From positions 62,001-126,000 of the forward strand of contig CADAOZ010000006.1 in assembly GCA_902789735.1 (NCBI GenBank): DNA of 64,000 bases, given 5' to 3'. Made by a program: the position numbers and the translations under genes. Every line of letters begins with the position of its first letter. Position 1 is the first letter of the stretch. Below, piece after piece: positions 54,567-63,643 of this stretch. The stretch comes from an uncultured Lachnospiraceae bacterium (lineage in GTDB: Bacteria > Bacillota > Clostridia > Lachnospirales > Lachnospiraceae). The notes below the pieces were generated by a model. The model was not told the DNA's origin. It ran no database searches and was given only the letters and a program-made list of their open reading frames with translations.

Positions 54567-56026
54567 AGTTCTTTATCTGAAAGTTCTTTATCTGAAAGTT
54601 CTTTATCTGAAAGTTCTTTATCTGAATCGAGTGAATCTTCCGATTCTGCTTCTTTGCTTTCTACGGACTCCGTATCTTTGATTTCCGCAGGTTCTGCTGC
54701 TTCGATCTCTTCCGGCTCCGCTGCTTCGATTTCCGCAGGCCCCGATGCTTCGATCTCTTCCGGCTCTGCTGCTTCGATCTCCGCAGGCTCTGCTGCTTCG
54801 ATTTCTTCAGGTCCCGCCAGATTCAGTTCATCAAAGTCCGCCGGTTCCGGCTCTTCCGGTACTGCATTATGGTCATTTTCTTCTGAACAGGCTGGTTCTG
54901 TCAAGAGTCTGTCAATAGGATCCTGCCGAACCATTCGCTGATCCGAAACAGAAGCATCTGATTCCACCTCTTTATTGACTGACTCAGTCGATAACCGGAT
55001 GTATACTTTATGCGCCAGCCCGGCCGCGGAAGACATCGTCGCGTAAGAATCATATTCTTCAGGAATTTCTGTCACTTCCGAAGAATCCTCTTCAATTATA
55101 GATGTCTTAGTTTTCTCTTCTCCTTCAGATATCTCAGATTCCTCTTCTATTATAGGCGCCTCTGGTTCCTCTTCTGCTTCAGGTGTCTCAGATTCCTTTT
55201 CTCCTTCTTTTTCTGTATCAGCATCCCCAGCCTTCTGGGGCCGCAGGCCCTGTTGGCGTAGAATCTCCTCCGGTGTGATCATACCGGGCCGGATCAGGAT
55301 CTCACCGAAGTTATCATCCTGGATCAGGTGGATCTCGCCGCTTTTGGCCATATCGAGGACGACCAGGAAGGTCACGATGATCTCTTCTTTGCCGGGCTGT
55401 TCCTCCAGAAGGGCCCGGAAGCTCAGGTTGTCGGCTTTCGCGATTCTTTCACGGATATAGCGTTCACGGCCGACGACATCATATTCTTCCCGTTCAATCT
55501 TGCCGAATCCGCTGCGGACGGTATCCACGCGGTTCCTCTGCCGGCGCAGGACCTCCTGGAAGGTCTTTTCCAGGCTTTCAATGGTCGCTTTGCCGATCAG
55601 CTTCTCATAATCGATCGGAGGCTCATAGGTCTTAACTTCCTCCGGCAGCTGCTGCTCACGGTAAAGATTACGGGAGGCTTCCACGCTCCTGTCACGCAGT
55701 TCATCCGCCTGGTAACGGACCATTTTGTATTCCAGCAGGCGTTTGACCAGTTCCTCGCGGGGATCTGTCTCTTCCTCTTCCTCGTCCGGTTTTTCTTCTT
55801 TGGGAAGCAGCATCCCGCTCTTCAGCTCCAGAAGGGTCGCTGCCATGACCAGGAACTCACTGGCAATCTCCATCTTCTGTTCCCGCATCTGCTGGATATA
55901 TTCCAGATACTGGTCTGTGATCAGGGAAACAGGGATATCATATATATCAATTTTGTGTTTATCGATCAGGTGTAAAAGCAGGTCCAGAGGTCCTTCAAAG
56001 GCCTGCAGCTTGACTGGGATGCCCAT
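54338..56026 (-). CDS. scpA: Segregation and condensation protein A with long acidic tail overlapping scpB
   Basis: 562 codons as read; ScpA is usually about 250. Residues 1-255 are a complete ScpA (EGPLDLLLHLIDKHKIDIYDIP, EFLVMAATLLELKSGMLLP, and the C-terminal winged helix VTFLVVLDMAKSGEIHLIQ). Residues about 262-490 are Glu/Ala/Pro/Ser-rich with repeats (EIEAAEPEEIEA, then four DKELS units). The frame then runs out of phase through the first 229 bases of scpB, giving a basic 75-residue end that looks non-natural. Either the tail is real and the overlap tolerated, or a small insertion/deletion in the repeats removed an earlier stop. Confidence 0.9.
   Translation of the reverse strand: MGIPVKLQAFEGPLDLLLHLIDKHKIDIYDIPVSLITDQYLEYIQQMREQKMEIASEFLVMAATLLELKSGMLLPKEEKPDEEEEETDPREELVKRLLEYKMVRYQADELRDRSVEASRNLYREQQLPEEVKTYEPPIDYEKLIGKATIESLEKTFQEVLRRQRNRVDTVRSGFGKIEREEYDVVGRERYIRERIAKADNLSFRALLEEQPGKEEIIVTFLVVLDMAKSGEIHLIQDDNFGEILIRPGMITPEEILRQQGLRPQKAGDADTEKEGEKESETPEAEEEPEAPIIEEESEISEGEEKTKTSIIEEDSSEVTEIPEEYDSYATMSSAAGLAHKVYIRLSTESVNKEVESDASVSDQRMVRQDPIDRLLTEPACSEENDHNAVPEEPEPADFDELNLAGPEEIEAAEPAEIEAAEPEEIEASGPAEIEAAEPEEIEAAEPAEIKDTESVESKEAESEDSLDSDKELSDKELSDKELSDKELWKKETSQQPLRRFYLQWAIRWRSARSRKRWRLKKTGPGRQWNHLTRDTGRTEAACRSIAMMTRYSCQQEQTSTNT
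54567..54626 (-). repeat. Four perfect 15-bp repeats at the scpA/scpB junction
   Basis: AGTTCTTTATCTGAA occurs four times in a row, starting directly next to the scpB start codon. In the scpA frame each unit encodes DKELS. Confidence 0.95.
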
Positions 56027-56104
56027 GTACTTCCCCGTCCTTTCAATTTCATACGACGCTCTCTGTCCGGCGTAAGCGCGTCTGAACTCAGTCGGAACTC
56101 ATAT

Positions 56105-56139
56105 GAAAAAATCCCCTGGTGGCATGCATCAGGGGATTT
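56105..56139 (-). terminator. Intrinsic terminator of rpsU
   Basis: Minus-strand stem AAATCCCCTG/CAGGGGATTT followed by TTTTCATAT, 13 bases after the rpsU stop. Confidence 0.9.
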
Positions 56140-56151
56140 AACCAGTTCGTA

Positions 56152-56328
56152 TTAGTTATACTTCCGCTTTCTGGCGGCTTCGGACTTTTTCTTGCGCTTT
56201 ACGCTAGGCTTCTCGTAATGTTCTCTTTTACGAATTTCCTGCTGGATGCCTGCCTTTGCGCAGCTTCTTTTGAAGCGGCGAAGAGCGCTGTCCAAAGTTT
56301 CATTCTCTTTTAAGATTACGCTAGACAC
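56152..56328 (-). CDS. rpsU: Ribosomal protein S21 (bS21)
   Basis: 58 residues, read from GTG at 56328 to TAA at 56152. The product [20 protein letters not shown], then [20 protein letters not shown], then [18 protein letters not shown] is a complete bS21. GGGAGGG lies 10 bases ahead of the GTG. It has its own promoter and terminator. Confidence 0.97.
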   Translation of the reverse strand: MSSVILKENETLDSALRRFKRSCAKAGIQQEIRKREHYEKPSVKRKKKSEAARKRKYN

Positions 56329-56408
56329 TTTTTCTACCCTCCCTTCAGTCCCTTCAGATTATGACTGATCGGGTTTTTTTATTATGTTTTTTTCAAACAC
56401 ACTTGTAA

Positions 56409-56436
56409 AGTATACCACAATCTGCCTTTAAGTCAA
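56409..56436 (-). promoter_or_regulatory. rpsU: rpsU promoter
   Basis: Minus-strand TTGACT (56431-56436), 16-bp spacer, TATACT (56409-56414), about 75 bases ahead of the start. Confidence 0.85.
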
Positions 56437-56462
56437 CAGTTTCTTTATGGTATTTTCAGGCG

Positions 56463-56540
56463 GTGAACCAGAAAGTCTGACGCCTGGTTCAGTTAGTGAA
56501 CCGGCAAGTCTGACGCCTGGTTCATCTGACGCCCGGTTCA
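56463..56540. repeat. AAGTCTGACG stem-loop repeats directly after alaS
   Basis: Three units (two full, one short) begin at the base after the alaS stop. The full units have arms TGAACCAG/CTGGTTCA or TGAACCGG with loop AAGTCTGACG. Same element as at 24592-24738. Confidence 0.88.
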
Positions 56541-59177
56541 TCAGGCTGTCTGGCTGTTCAGTACCTCTTCCGCCTTCTTCAGTGCGTTCTCAATACCTGC
56601 GGGGTTCTTGCCGCCGGCCTGGGCCATGGCGGGACGTCCGCCGCCGCCGCCGCCGACTTCTTTGGCAATGGCTTTGATCAGGTTGCCTGCGTGGGCACCC
56701 TTCTTGATGACATCGTCGGTCGCCATGGTCATCAGGCTGACCTTGCCGTCCTTTTCGGAGATGAGCAGGATCACGCCGCTGCCCAGTTTCTCCTTGAGCT
56801 GGTCGCCCAGGTTCCTGAGCTCGTTCATGTCGATGTCTTTGACTGCAGTCGCCAGGAACTTGATGCCGTTGATCGTTTTGACCTTGTTCATGACATCGCC
56901 CAGGGCGCCCTGTGCTTCTTTGTTCCTGAGAGCTTCGTTCTCGCTCTTGAGGGCCTTCAGCTCTTCCTGCAGTTTTTTGATATGGTCTGCCAGGGAAGCG
57001 GGGTTGGTCTTGAGCAGGGCCGCCGCGCTGTTGAGCTCCTCCTCCAGGTTGTCATAGTAGGCCTTTACATTAGTGCCTGTGATGGCCTCGATACGTCTGA
57101 CGCCGGCAGCGATGCCGTTCTCGGAGATGATCTTGAACTGGCCGATCTGGCTGGTATTGCCTACGTGGGTACCGCCGCAGAGCTCTACGGAATCCGCCAT
57201 TTTGACCACGCGGACTTCTTCGCCGTATTTCTCGCCGAACAGAGCCATGGCGCCGGACTTTCTGGCTTCTTCAATGCTCATGACCTGGGTCTCCACCGGA
57301 TAAGCGCCGGAGATCCGTTCATTGACTTCATTCTCGACAGCCCTGATCTCTTCGCTGGTCATGGCCTGGAAGTGGCTGAAGTCGAATCTGGTCCTGTCAG
57401 CATCCTGATAGGAACCCTTCTGCTCGACATGGGTGCCCAGAACGTCTCTGAGGGCCTTCTGCAGCAGGTGGGTCGAGCTGTGGTTGCGGCAGGTCTTCAT
57501 ACGGTTGGCTTCGTCGACCTTGAGGGTGACGGTATCGCCGACCCTGAACATGCCCTTTGTTACAGTGCCGATATGGGCGATCTTGGAGCCGGCCACATGC
57601 TCGGTCTCTTTAACAGTGAATTCGCCCTCGTCGGAAATGATCACGCCGATATCTCCGACCTGGCCGCCCTTGGTGCCGTAGAAAGGTGTGTTATCAGTAA
57701 TAATCGCGCCTTCCTGACCGTCTGTCAGGGCATCGCGGATCTCGCCGTCCGCAGCCATGTAGGTAATCTTCGCCTGCTCTTCCAGCCTGTCATAACCGTC
57801 GAAGCAGGAGTTGACGGAAGCGTCCATATCATCATATACGGTAGCGTCAGCGCCGCTCATGCTGGTCTTCTTCCAGGAGCCCTGAGACTTTTTACGCTGC
57901 TCCTTCTGGGCCGCGTAGAAGCCGTCCAGATCGACTTCGAATCCCTTCTCCTCCAGCATTTCCTGGGTGGACTCGATGGGGAAGCCGTAGGTATCGTACA
58001 GGCGGAAAGCATTGGCACCGTCCAGGACGGTCTTACCCTCAGCCTTCATCTGCTCTTCCAGGTCAGCCAGGATGGAAAGGCCCTGGTCGATGGTCCTGGC
58101 GAATTTCTCTTCCTCACCGGCGAGGTTCTTCAGGATGAATTCGCGCTTGGTCTCCAGTTCGGGATAGCCGCCCTTGGAGCCTTCGATGACAGCTTCGGCC
58201 AGTTTGGTCATGAAGTTGCCTTTGATGCCCAGTTTTCTGCCGTGGCGGATGGCCCGGCGGATAATTCTGCGCAGGACATAGCCCCTGCCTTCATTGGTGG
58301 GCATAATGCCGTCGGAAATCATGAAGGTAGCGGAACGGATATGGTCGGTCACGATACGCATGGAAACGTCGGTATCGTAATCTTCGCCGTATTCCTTGCC
58401 TGCCATCTGGCCGATCTCGTCGCGCAGGGCGCGGATGGTATCTACGTCAAAAATGGAATCAACGTCCTGTACCGCAACCGCCAGACGCTCCAGGCCCATA
58501 CCGGTATCGATATTCTTCTGGACCAGCTCCGTGTAGTTGCCGTGGCCGTCGTTATTGAACTGGGAGAATACGACGTTCCATACTTCCATGTATCTGTCGC
58601 AGTCGCAGCCTACTGTACAGCCGGGCTTGCCGCAGCCATATTTCTCGCCGCGGTCAAAATAGATCTCGGTACAGGGACCGCAGGGGCCTGAACCGTGCTC
58701 CCAGAAGTTGTCTTCCTTGCCGAATTTAAAGATGCGGTCTTTGGGGATCATCATCTTTTTGTTCCAGATTTCATAGGCCTCGTCATCGCCTTCATATACA
58801 GAAGGATACAGACGCTCGGGATCCAGGCCGACGACCTCGGTCAGGAACTCCCACGCCCACGGAATGGACTCATTCTTGAAATAATCGCCGAAAGAGAAGT
58901 TGCCAAGCATTTCAAAGAAGGTGCCGTGCCGCGCGGTCTTGCCGACGTTCTCCAGGTCGCCTGTACGGATGCACTTCTGGCATGTGGTCACGCGCTTCCG
59001 GGGCGGAACTTCCTGGCCTGTGAAATAGGGCTTGAGGGGGGCCATACCGGAGTTGATGATCAGAAGGCTCTTGTCGTTATGAGGGACCAGTGAAAAACTG
59101 TTCATACGGAGATGTCCCTTGCTCTCAAAGAAGGAAAGGAACATTTCGCGGAGTTCATTTACGCCATATTTTTTCAT
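56541..59177 (-). CDS. alaS: Alanyl-tRNA synthetase
   Basis: 878 residues, standard. Class II core (NELREMFLSFFESKGHLRM, CQKCIRTGDLENVG, FEMLGNFSFGDYFK), the editing domain with HSSTHLLQKAL and CGGTHVGNT (zinc HxxxH and CxxxH ligands), and the C-Ala domain ending GGGGGGRPAMAQAGG. A ribosome site ATGGAGATAGTAGAAT precedes the ATG. No T-box leader was found upstream. Confidence 0.97.
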   Translation of the reverse strand: MKKYGVNELREMFLSFFESKGHLRMNSFSLVPHNDKSLLIINSGMAPLKPYFTGQEVPPRKRVTTCQKCIRTGDLENVGKTARHGTFFEMLGNFSFGDYFKNESIPWAWEFLTEVVGLDPERLYPSVYEGDDEAYEIWNKKMMIPKDRIFKFGKEDNFWEHGSGPCGPCTEIYFDRGEKYGCGKPGCTVGCDCDRYMEVWNVVFSQFNNDGHGNYTELVQKNIDTGMGLERLAVAVQDVDSIFDVDTIRALRDEIGQMAGKEYGEDYDTDVSMRIVTDHIRSATFMISDGIMPTNEGRGYVLRRIIRRAIRHGRKLGIKGNFMTKLAEAVIEGSKGGYPELETKREFILKNLAGEEEKFARTIDQGLSILADLEEQMKAEGKTVLDGANAFRLYDTYGFPIESTQEMLEEKGFEVDLDGFYAAQKEQRKKSQGSWKKTSMSGADATVYDDMDASVNSCFDGYDRLEEQAKITYMAADGEIRDALTDGQEGAIITDNTPFYGTKGGQVGDIGVIISDEGEFTVKETEHVAGSKIAHIGTVTKGMFRVGDTVTLKVDEANRMKTCRNHSSTHLLQKALRDVLGTHVEQKGSYQDADRTRFDFSHFQAMTSEEIRAVENEVNERISGAYPVETQVMSIEEARKSGAMALFGEKYGEEVRVVKMADSVELCGGTHVGNTSQIGQFKIISENGIAAGVRRIEAITGTNVKAYYDNLEEELNSAAALLKTNPASLADHIKKLQEELKALKSENEALRNKEAQGALGDVMNKVKTINGIKFLATAVKDIDMNELRNLGDQLKEKLGSGVILLISEKDGKVSLMTMATDDVIKKGAHAGNLIKAIAKEVGGGGGGRPAMAQAGGKNPAGIENALKKAEEVLNSQTA

Positions 59178-59196
59178 ATTCTACTATCTCCATGCC

Positions 59197-59229
59197 GGGA
59201 TCCGGGGCTTTCAGGGCGCTCCGGATCCC
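59197..59229. other. Inverted repeat just upstream of the alaS ribosome site
   Basis: GGGATCCGG/CCGGATCCC with a 15-base middle. A T run follows on the plus strand (59233-59245) but no plus gene ends here. On the alaS strand the hairpin is next to the ribosome site and could affect translation. Confidence 0.6.
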
Positions 59230-59370
59230 GCTGTTTTTCTTTTTTAATCCGTAACTGATTTCTTTTACGGACCCTCGGCTGTCTTACAGCAGACGCCGGA
59301 TATCATGAACCAACACAGAGCGCCAGGACTTTTAAGCCGGAGCTCTATAAGTCAGAACTTTGTGTCAGAA

Positions 59371-60759
59371 TCAGAAATCGAACTTATCCGCGAACCATGC
59401 ATCCAGCTGGTCGATCGGAACACGGACCTGTTCCATGCTGTCACGGAAACGGATGGTGACGGCCTTGTCTTCCTCGGACTCAAAGTCATAGGTCACGCAG
59501 AAAGGAGTACCGATCTCGTCTTCTCTTCTGTAGCGCTTGCCGATGTTTCCTCTGTCGTCATAATCGACATTGTATTTCTTAGCCAGCTTCGCGTAGATCT
59601 CCTTTGCGGGCTCTGCCAGCTTCTTGGAAAGAGGCAGTACCGCGATCTTGACGGGTGCCAGCGCGGGATGGAAGTGCATGACGTTTCTTACATCGCCGCC
59701 TTCAAGGGTCTCTTCGTCATAAGCCGCGCACAGGAAGGCCAGGACGACACGGTCGGCGCCCAGGGAAGGCTCGATGACGTAAGGGATGTATCTTTCTTTC
59801 TTCTGATCGTCAAAGTAGGTCATGTCCTCGCCGGACTCATTCTGGTGCTGGGTCAGATCGTAATCGGTACGGTCCGCGATGCCCCAGAGCTCGCCCCAGC
59901 CGAAGGGGAAGAGGAACTCGATATCCGTGGTCGCTCTGGAATAGAAGGAAAGCTCTTCCTTGTCGTGGTCACGCAGACGCATCTCTTCCGGCTTCATGCC
60001 CAGGGAAATCAGCCAGTTCTTGCAGAAATCCTTCCAGTAAGCGAACCATTCAAGGTCTGTGTCGGGCTCGCAGAAGAATTCCATTTCCATCTGTTCAAAT
60101 TCTCTGGTACGGAAGGTAAAGTTGCCGGGGGTGATCTCGTTACGGAAGGACTTACCGATCTGGCAGATACCGAAAGGCAGTTTCTTACGGGAGGTCCTCT
60201 GTACGTTCTTGAAGTTTACAAAGATACCCTGGGCGGTCTCGGGACGCAGATATACAGTGGCGCTGGAATCCTCGGTAACGCCCTGGAAGGTCTTGAACAT
60301 CAGGTTGAACTGACGGATGTCGGTCCAGTGGAACTTGCCGCAGGAAGGGCAGGGAACGCTGAACTTGTTGATGAAGCCCATCATCTCGTCCGCGGTCCAG
60401 CCGTCAACGGAGCCGTCCAGTGTCATTTCATGCGCACCGGCGTAATCCTCGATCAGCTTGTCGGCACGGAAACGCTCGCCGCAGGCCTTGCAGTCCATCA
60501 GAGGATCGGAAAAGCTGGCCAGATGTCCGCTGGCAACCCATGTGCGGGGATTCATCAGGATGGCGCAGTCTACGCCGACGTTCTCAGGACTTTCCTGAAC
60601 GAACTTCTGCCACCATGCTTTTTTTACGTTGTTCTTGAGCTCTACGCCAAGCCAGCCGTAATCCCATGTGTTGGCAAGTCCGCCGTAAATCTGGGAACCG
60701 GGATGAATAAAGCCTCTGCTGTTACACAGCGCAACAATCTTGTCCATTGTCTTTTCCAT
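59371..60759 (-). CDS. glyQS: Glycyl-tRNA synthetase (single-chain alpha2 type)
   Basis: 462 residues, standard for the eukaryote-like bacterial GlyRS. N-terminal [20 protein letters not shown], zinc-like CKACG...CPSCG, class II motif 2 [21 protein letters not shown], and motif 3 [27 protein letters not shown] precedes the ATG. 193 bases upstream of alaS on the same strand. Confidence 0.97.
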   Translation of the reverse strand: MEKTMDKIVALCNSRGFIHPGSQIYGGLANTWDYGWLGVELKNNVKKAWWQKFVQESPENVGVDCAILMNPRTWVASGHLASFSDPLMDCKACGERFRADKLIEDYAGAHEMTLDGSVDGWTADEMMGFINKFSVPCPSCGKFHWTDIRQFNLMFKTFQGVTEDSSATVYLRPETAQGIFVNFKNVQRTSRKKLPFGICQIGKSFRNEITPGNFTFRTREFEQMEMEFFCEPDTDLEWFAYWKDFCKNWLISLGMKPEEMRLRDHDKEELSFYSRATTDIEFLFPFGWGELWGIADRTDYDLTQHQNESGEDMTYFDDQKKERYIPYVIEPSLGADRVVLAFLCAAYDEETLEGGDVRNVMHFHPALAPVKIAVLPLSKKLAEPAKEIYAKLAKKYNVDYDDRGNIGKRYRREDEIGTPFCVTYDFESEEDKAVTIRFRDSMEQVRVPIDQLDAWFADKFDF

Positions 60760-60805
60760 ATATACTGCTCCTTTATATAAATGTTATGTATGAACTGTCT
60801 GTGAT

Positions 60806-61723
60806 CTACTTTCCGGTCTTTCCTGTATCGAGCAGGATATAGACCGGATCGTCTTCGTCAATCTCCTCTCCTGTCACGCAGGAATGGGGATCTGTTACTG
60901 TAACAGGACCGGAAACATATACGATCGGATCCTCTGTTTCCACGTGCAGGGATTCTGTCAGCATGATAAAGCGCATGGCGGACAGATCCATGGAAGACGT
61001 TCCTGCTGCCACGGCGCCTGTTCCGGCTCCTCCGGCATTCTCCGTGCTCCCGGCTCCGGCCGCTCCGGCACCCGCCTCTTTGTCCGGTTCCGCAGGTACG
61101 GCAGCCGTTTTGCCGGTATCCGCCGCTCCTTCCGGTTCCGCAGGGGCAGCCGCAGTCCTGCCGGCGTCTCCCGTTTCTTCCGCTTTTTCCGTTTCTTCCG
61201 CTTTTTCCGTTTCTTCCGCTTTTTCCGCTGCAGCAGTTATTCCGGCCTCTGCCGTTTCTTCCGCGGCGGCCGCAGTGGACGCTGCTGCCGTTTCCGCCCG
61301 GGCCGCCTTTTCTATGGCGGTATCGGCAGAGATCCATTCGACGCCGTCCATCTGTCCCTTTTCCATAGCTTCCCGGGCGGGACAGTACACGACCGGCTGC
61401 TCATTGAAAGCGGTACAGTGGTCCGCGTTCTGATAGGTCAGGATCAGAGTGGCCGTCTCTCCCTCTACATGGTAGTAGTCAATGGAGATGGCGTCCGGAT
61501 TCTTTTCATTATATTGATTGACCGAATCCAGGATCACTGTTTCCAGCTGGTCCAGATCATAATACTCTCTGTCCATGGACTCGGCACTGATCATGGTCAG
61601 GCGCAGATCCGAGCGGAATCTGGCCGTATTGACCTGTGGATATGTCTTTATGATGCCGCAGGCCGTCAGCAGGAAGGCTCCTGTCAGGGCCGCAGCCAAA
61701 GCAGTGCTTCGTCTCTTGCGCAT
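60806..61723 (-). CDS. Lipoprotein of unknown function with Ala/Glu-rich middle
   Basis: 305 residues from the ATG at 61723 (GAGGTGCCGGCGA upstream). A basic N-terminus and LTGAFLLTACG lipobox (Cys about residue 23) mark a lipoprotein. Residues about 24-120 form a folded domain; about 125-250 are Ala/Glu/Gly/Thr repeats (EKAEETEKAEET); the last 55 residues are conserved-looking again (FIMLTESLHVETEDPIVYVSG). No family recognised. Confidence 0.7.
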   Translation of the reverse strand: MRKRRSTALAAALTGAFLLTACGIIKTYPQVNTARFRSDLRLTMISAESMDREYYDLDQLETVILDSVNQYNEKNPDAISIDYYHVEGETATLILTYQNADHCTAFNEQPVVYCPAREAMEKGQMDGVEWISADTAIEKAARAETAAASTAAAAEETAEAGITAAAEKAEETEKAEETEKAEETGDAGRTAAAPAEPEGAADTGKTAAVPAEPDKEAGAGAAGAGSTENAGGAGTGAVAAGTSSMDLSAMRFIMLTESLHVETEDPIVYVSGPVTVTDPHSCVTGEEIDEDDPVYILLDTGKTGK

Positions 61724-61823
61724 TCGCCGGCACCTCAGATTACAGTTTTGTAGCATCAGCCTATAATTATATACGAACAAAAACGGATTTTCAACATAAT
61801 CAGCATTATGTACAGGCCCGCCG

Positions 61824-62489
61824 TCAGGCCAGTGGGCTGCGCAGGAGCTCCAGCATCTCCAGGCTGGAGAAGGTATGTCCGGTCATCCGCTGCATCAGGG
61901 CATGGCCGGCCTGCTCCAGCTGGACCAGGACTTCATCGCTGACCCGGAAGGTGTAGAGTCTGGCAGGCGGGTTCTCTACGATAAAGCGCATGGCAAAGAG
62001 ACTGGCCTCCAGGAATCCGTCTTCCGGCCCGGGCGGGAAATATTCTCCCTCCAGAGCCACTGTCTTGATCTCAAACACGCTCCTGACCAGGCGGTTGGGA
62101 ATGTTCTCTGCCTGCAGGGCCCGCAGGGACTGGTATAACAGGAGCAGCAGCTGGGATTCATCGTTATTTTCCCGGGTCACATAGTCCATGACCTCCAGAA
62201 AGTAGGATCCGTAACAGACCGCTTCTATATCCTGTCTGACTTCCGTGAAGCGGGCGGTGATCCGGGCCTCCTGGACCGCGTAGGCGCTGCGGCCTGTCCG
62301 CAGGCTGAATGTACCGAAGCAGAAGCTGTCCACCGAAGCCAGCGGACTGTTCAGCCTCCTGGCCCCGTTGGCAAAGCAGGAGATTCGTCCCAGTTCCCGG
62401 GTCAGCAGGACGATCCGCCTGTCAAATTCCCCGGCGGGCCGGCTGGACAGGACCAGTCCGGTCACGGTCAGCGGGTCAGACCGGCTCAT
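61824..62489 (-). CDS. recO: DNA repair protein RecO
   Basis: 221 residues, slightly short for the family. OB-fold N-terminus VTGLVLSSRPAGEFDRRIVLLTRELGRISCFANGARR and the helical domain with YGSYFLEVMDYVTREN. The C-terminal zinc cysteines of many RecO proteins are absent. It helps RecFOR load RecA at gaps. GGAGGAGGTCCCTT precedes the ATG; downstream of era. Confidence 0.92.
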   Translation of the reverse strand: MSRSDPLTVTGLVLSSRPAGEFDRRIVLLTRELGRISCFANGARRLNSPLASVDSFCFGTFSLRTGRSAYAVQEARITARFTEVRQDIEAVCYGSYFLEVMDYVTRENNDESQLLLLLYQSLRALQAENIPNRLVRSVFEIKTVALEGEYFPPGPEDGFLEASLFAMRFIVENPPARLYTFRVSDEVLVQLEQAGHALMQRMTGHTFSSLEMLELLRSPLA

Positions 62490-62551
62490 AAGGGACCTCC
62501 TCCGGATTCACCATACTCATTTTAAACATCAGATCCTCCCCTTCCAGCCGG

Positions 62552-63472
62552 TCACTTATATTTTCTGGGATCGTAGCCGAAGTTCTTCATCTGCAGCTCG
62601 TTGTCCTTCCAGTCCCTGCGGACTTTGACGAACAGTTTCAGGTTGACCCTGCTCTGCAGCATATTTTCGATATCTGTCCTGGCCGCGGTGCCGATCTTAC
62701 GCAGCATGGCGCCGCCTTTGCCGATGATGATGCCCTTGTGGGAATCCTTCTCACAGATGATGGAAGCTTCAATGTCACAGATCCGTTCCTTACTGCGGCT
62801 TTTCCTGTATTTCATGCTTTCGATGGTGACCGCGATCCCGTGAGGGACCTCTTCCTGCAGCAGGCGCAGGGCCTTCTCACGGACAATCTCACAGGCGATT
62901 TCCCTTTCCGTCTCCGTAGTCACCATATCCTCATCATAGAAAGGCTGACCTTCCGGCAACAGATTGAAGATATTCTGCATCAGGTCTTCCACGCCGTCGC
63001 CGGTTCTGGCGCTGACAGGAATGACCGCTGCATACTCTATGTCCTCTGTATAGACGGAAATGACCGGCAGGATCTGCTCCTTTTTGACCGTATCTGTTTT
63101 GTTGACGACCAGGATGACCGGCGTTTTGGTTGCTTTGACCAGTTCCAGGATGGACAGGTCCTCTTCTGTGGGTTTGGCTTTGGGCTCGACCAGCCACAGG
63201 ACGACATCGACCTCCCGCAGGGTGCTCTCGGCCGCTTTGACCATGTATTCCCCAAGTCTGGTCTTAGACTGGTGGATACCGGGCGTGTCCAGGAAGACGA
63301 TCTGGCCGCGGTCGTCTGTATAAATGGTACGGATCTGGGTCCTTGTCGTCTGGGGCTTATAGGATGTGATGGCAATTTTCTGGCCGATCATACGGTTCAT
63401 CAGAGTGGATTTGCCTACATTGGGCCTGCCGATAATGGTGGCAAAGCCGGCTTTCTTTACATTTTCTCCCAT
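62552..63472 (-). CDS. era: GTPase Era
   Basis: 306 residues. G1 GRPNVGKST, G2 region PQTTRTQIRTI, G3 FLDTPGIHQ, G4 VVNKTD, G5 VSARTG, then a KH domain ending with the GKGGAMLRKIG loop. It binds 16S rRNA 3' ends in 30S maturation. AGAAGGAATC precedes the ATG at a somewhat long spacing. era-recO order is common in Clostridia. Confidence 0.97.
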   Translation of the reverse strand: MGENVKKAGFATIIGRPNVGKSTLMNRMIGQKIAITSYKPQTTRTQIRTIYTDDRGQIVFLDTPGIHQSKTRLGEYMVKAAESTLREVDVVLWLVEPKAKPTEEDLSILELVKATKTPVILVVNKTDTVKKEQILPVISVYTEDIEYAAVIPVSARTGDGVEDLMQNIFNLLPEGQPFYDEDMVTTETEREIACEIVREKALRLLQEEVPHGIAVTIESMKYRKSRSKERICDIEASIICEKDSHKGIIIGKGGAMLRKIGTAARTDIENMLQSRVNLKLFVKVRRDWKDNELQMKNFGYDPRKYK

Positions 63473-63508
63473 AAATCTGTTTTGATTCCTTCTGATTTGT
63501 ATCTGCTG

Positions 63509-63580
63509 TTTATCTGTTCTTTTTTATCTGTTTCTTTTTATCTGTTCTTTTTTTATCTGTTCTTTTTTAACTGTTCTTTT
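63509..63580. repeat. TATCTGTTCTTTTT tandem repeats upstream of era
   Basis: Five copies of a 14-17-base word (TATCTGTTTCTTTTT and variants) in the era leader; on the era strand they are A-rich with GAACAGATA words. Confidence 0.8.
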
Positions 63581-63587
63581 TGCTGTC

Positions 63588-63627
63588 CCGCATGGCCGTC
63601 CGGGATACCGGCCCGGCGGCCATGCGG
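63588..63627. other. Inverted repeat after the peptidase gene
   Basis: CCGCATGGCC/GGCCATGCGG with a GC-rich 20-base middle that folds further. It follows the stop of the peptidase gene by about 17 bases, but the next bases on that strand (GACAGCAAAAAG) are A-rich, so it is not a standard terminator. Confidence 0.6.
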
Positions 63628-63643
63628 AATACCGGCTCTGTTC

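Noticed and set aside
59178-59370. T-box leader for alaS
   Set aside because: No AGGGTGGNACCGCG-type T-box sequence or matching specifier loop could be found; only a short inverted repeat is present. glyQS upstream is likewise negative.
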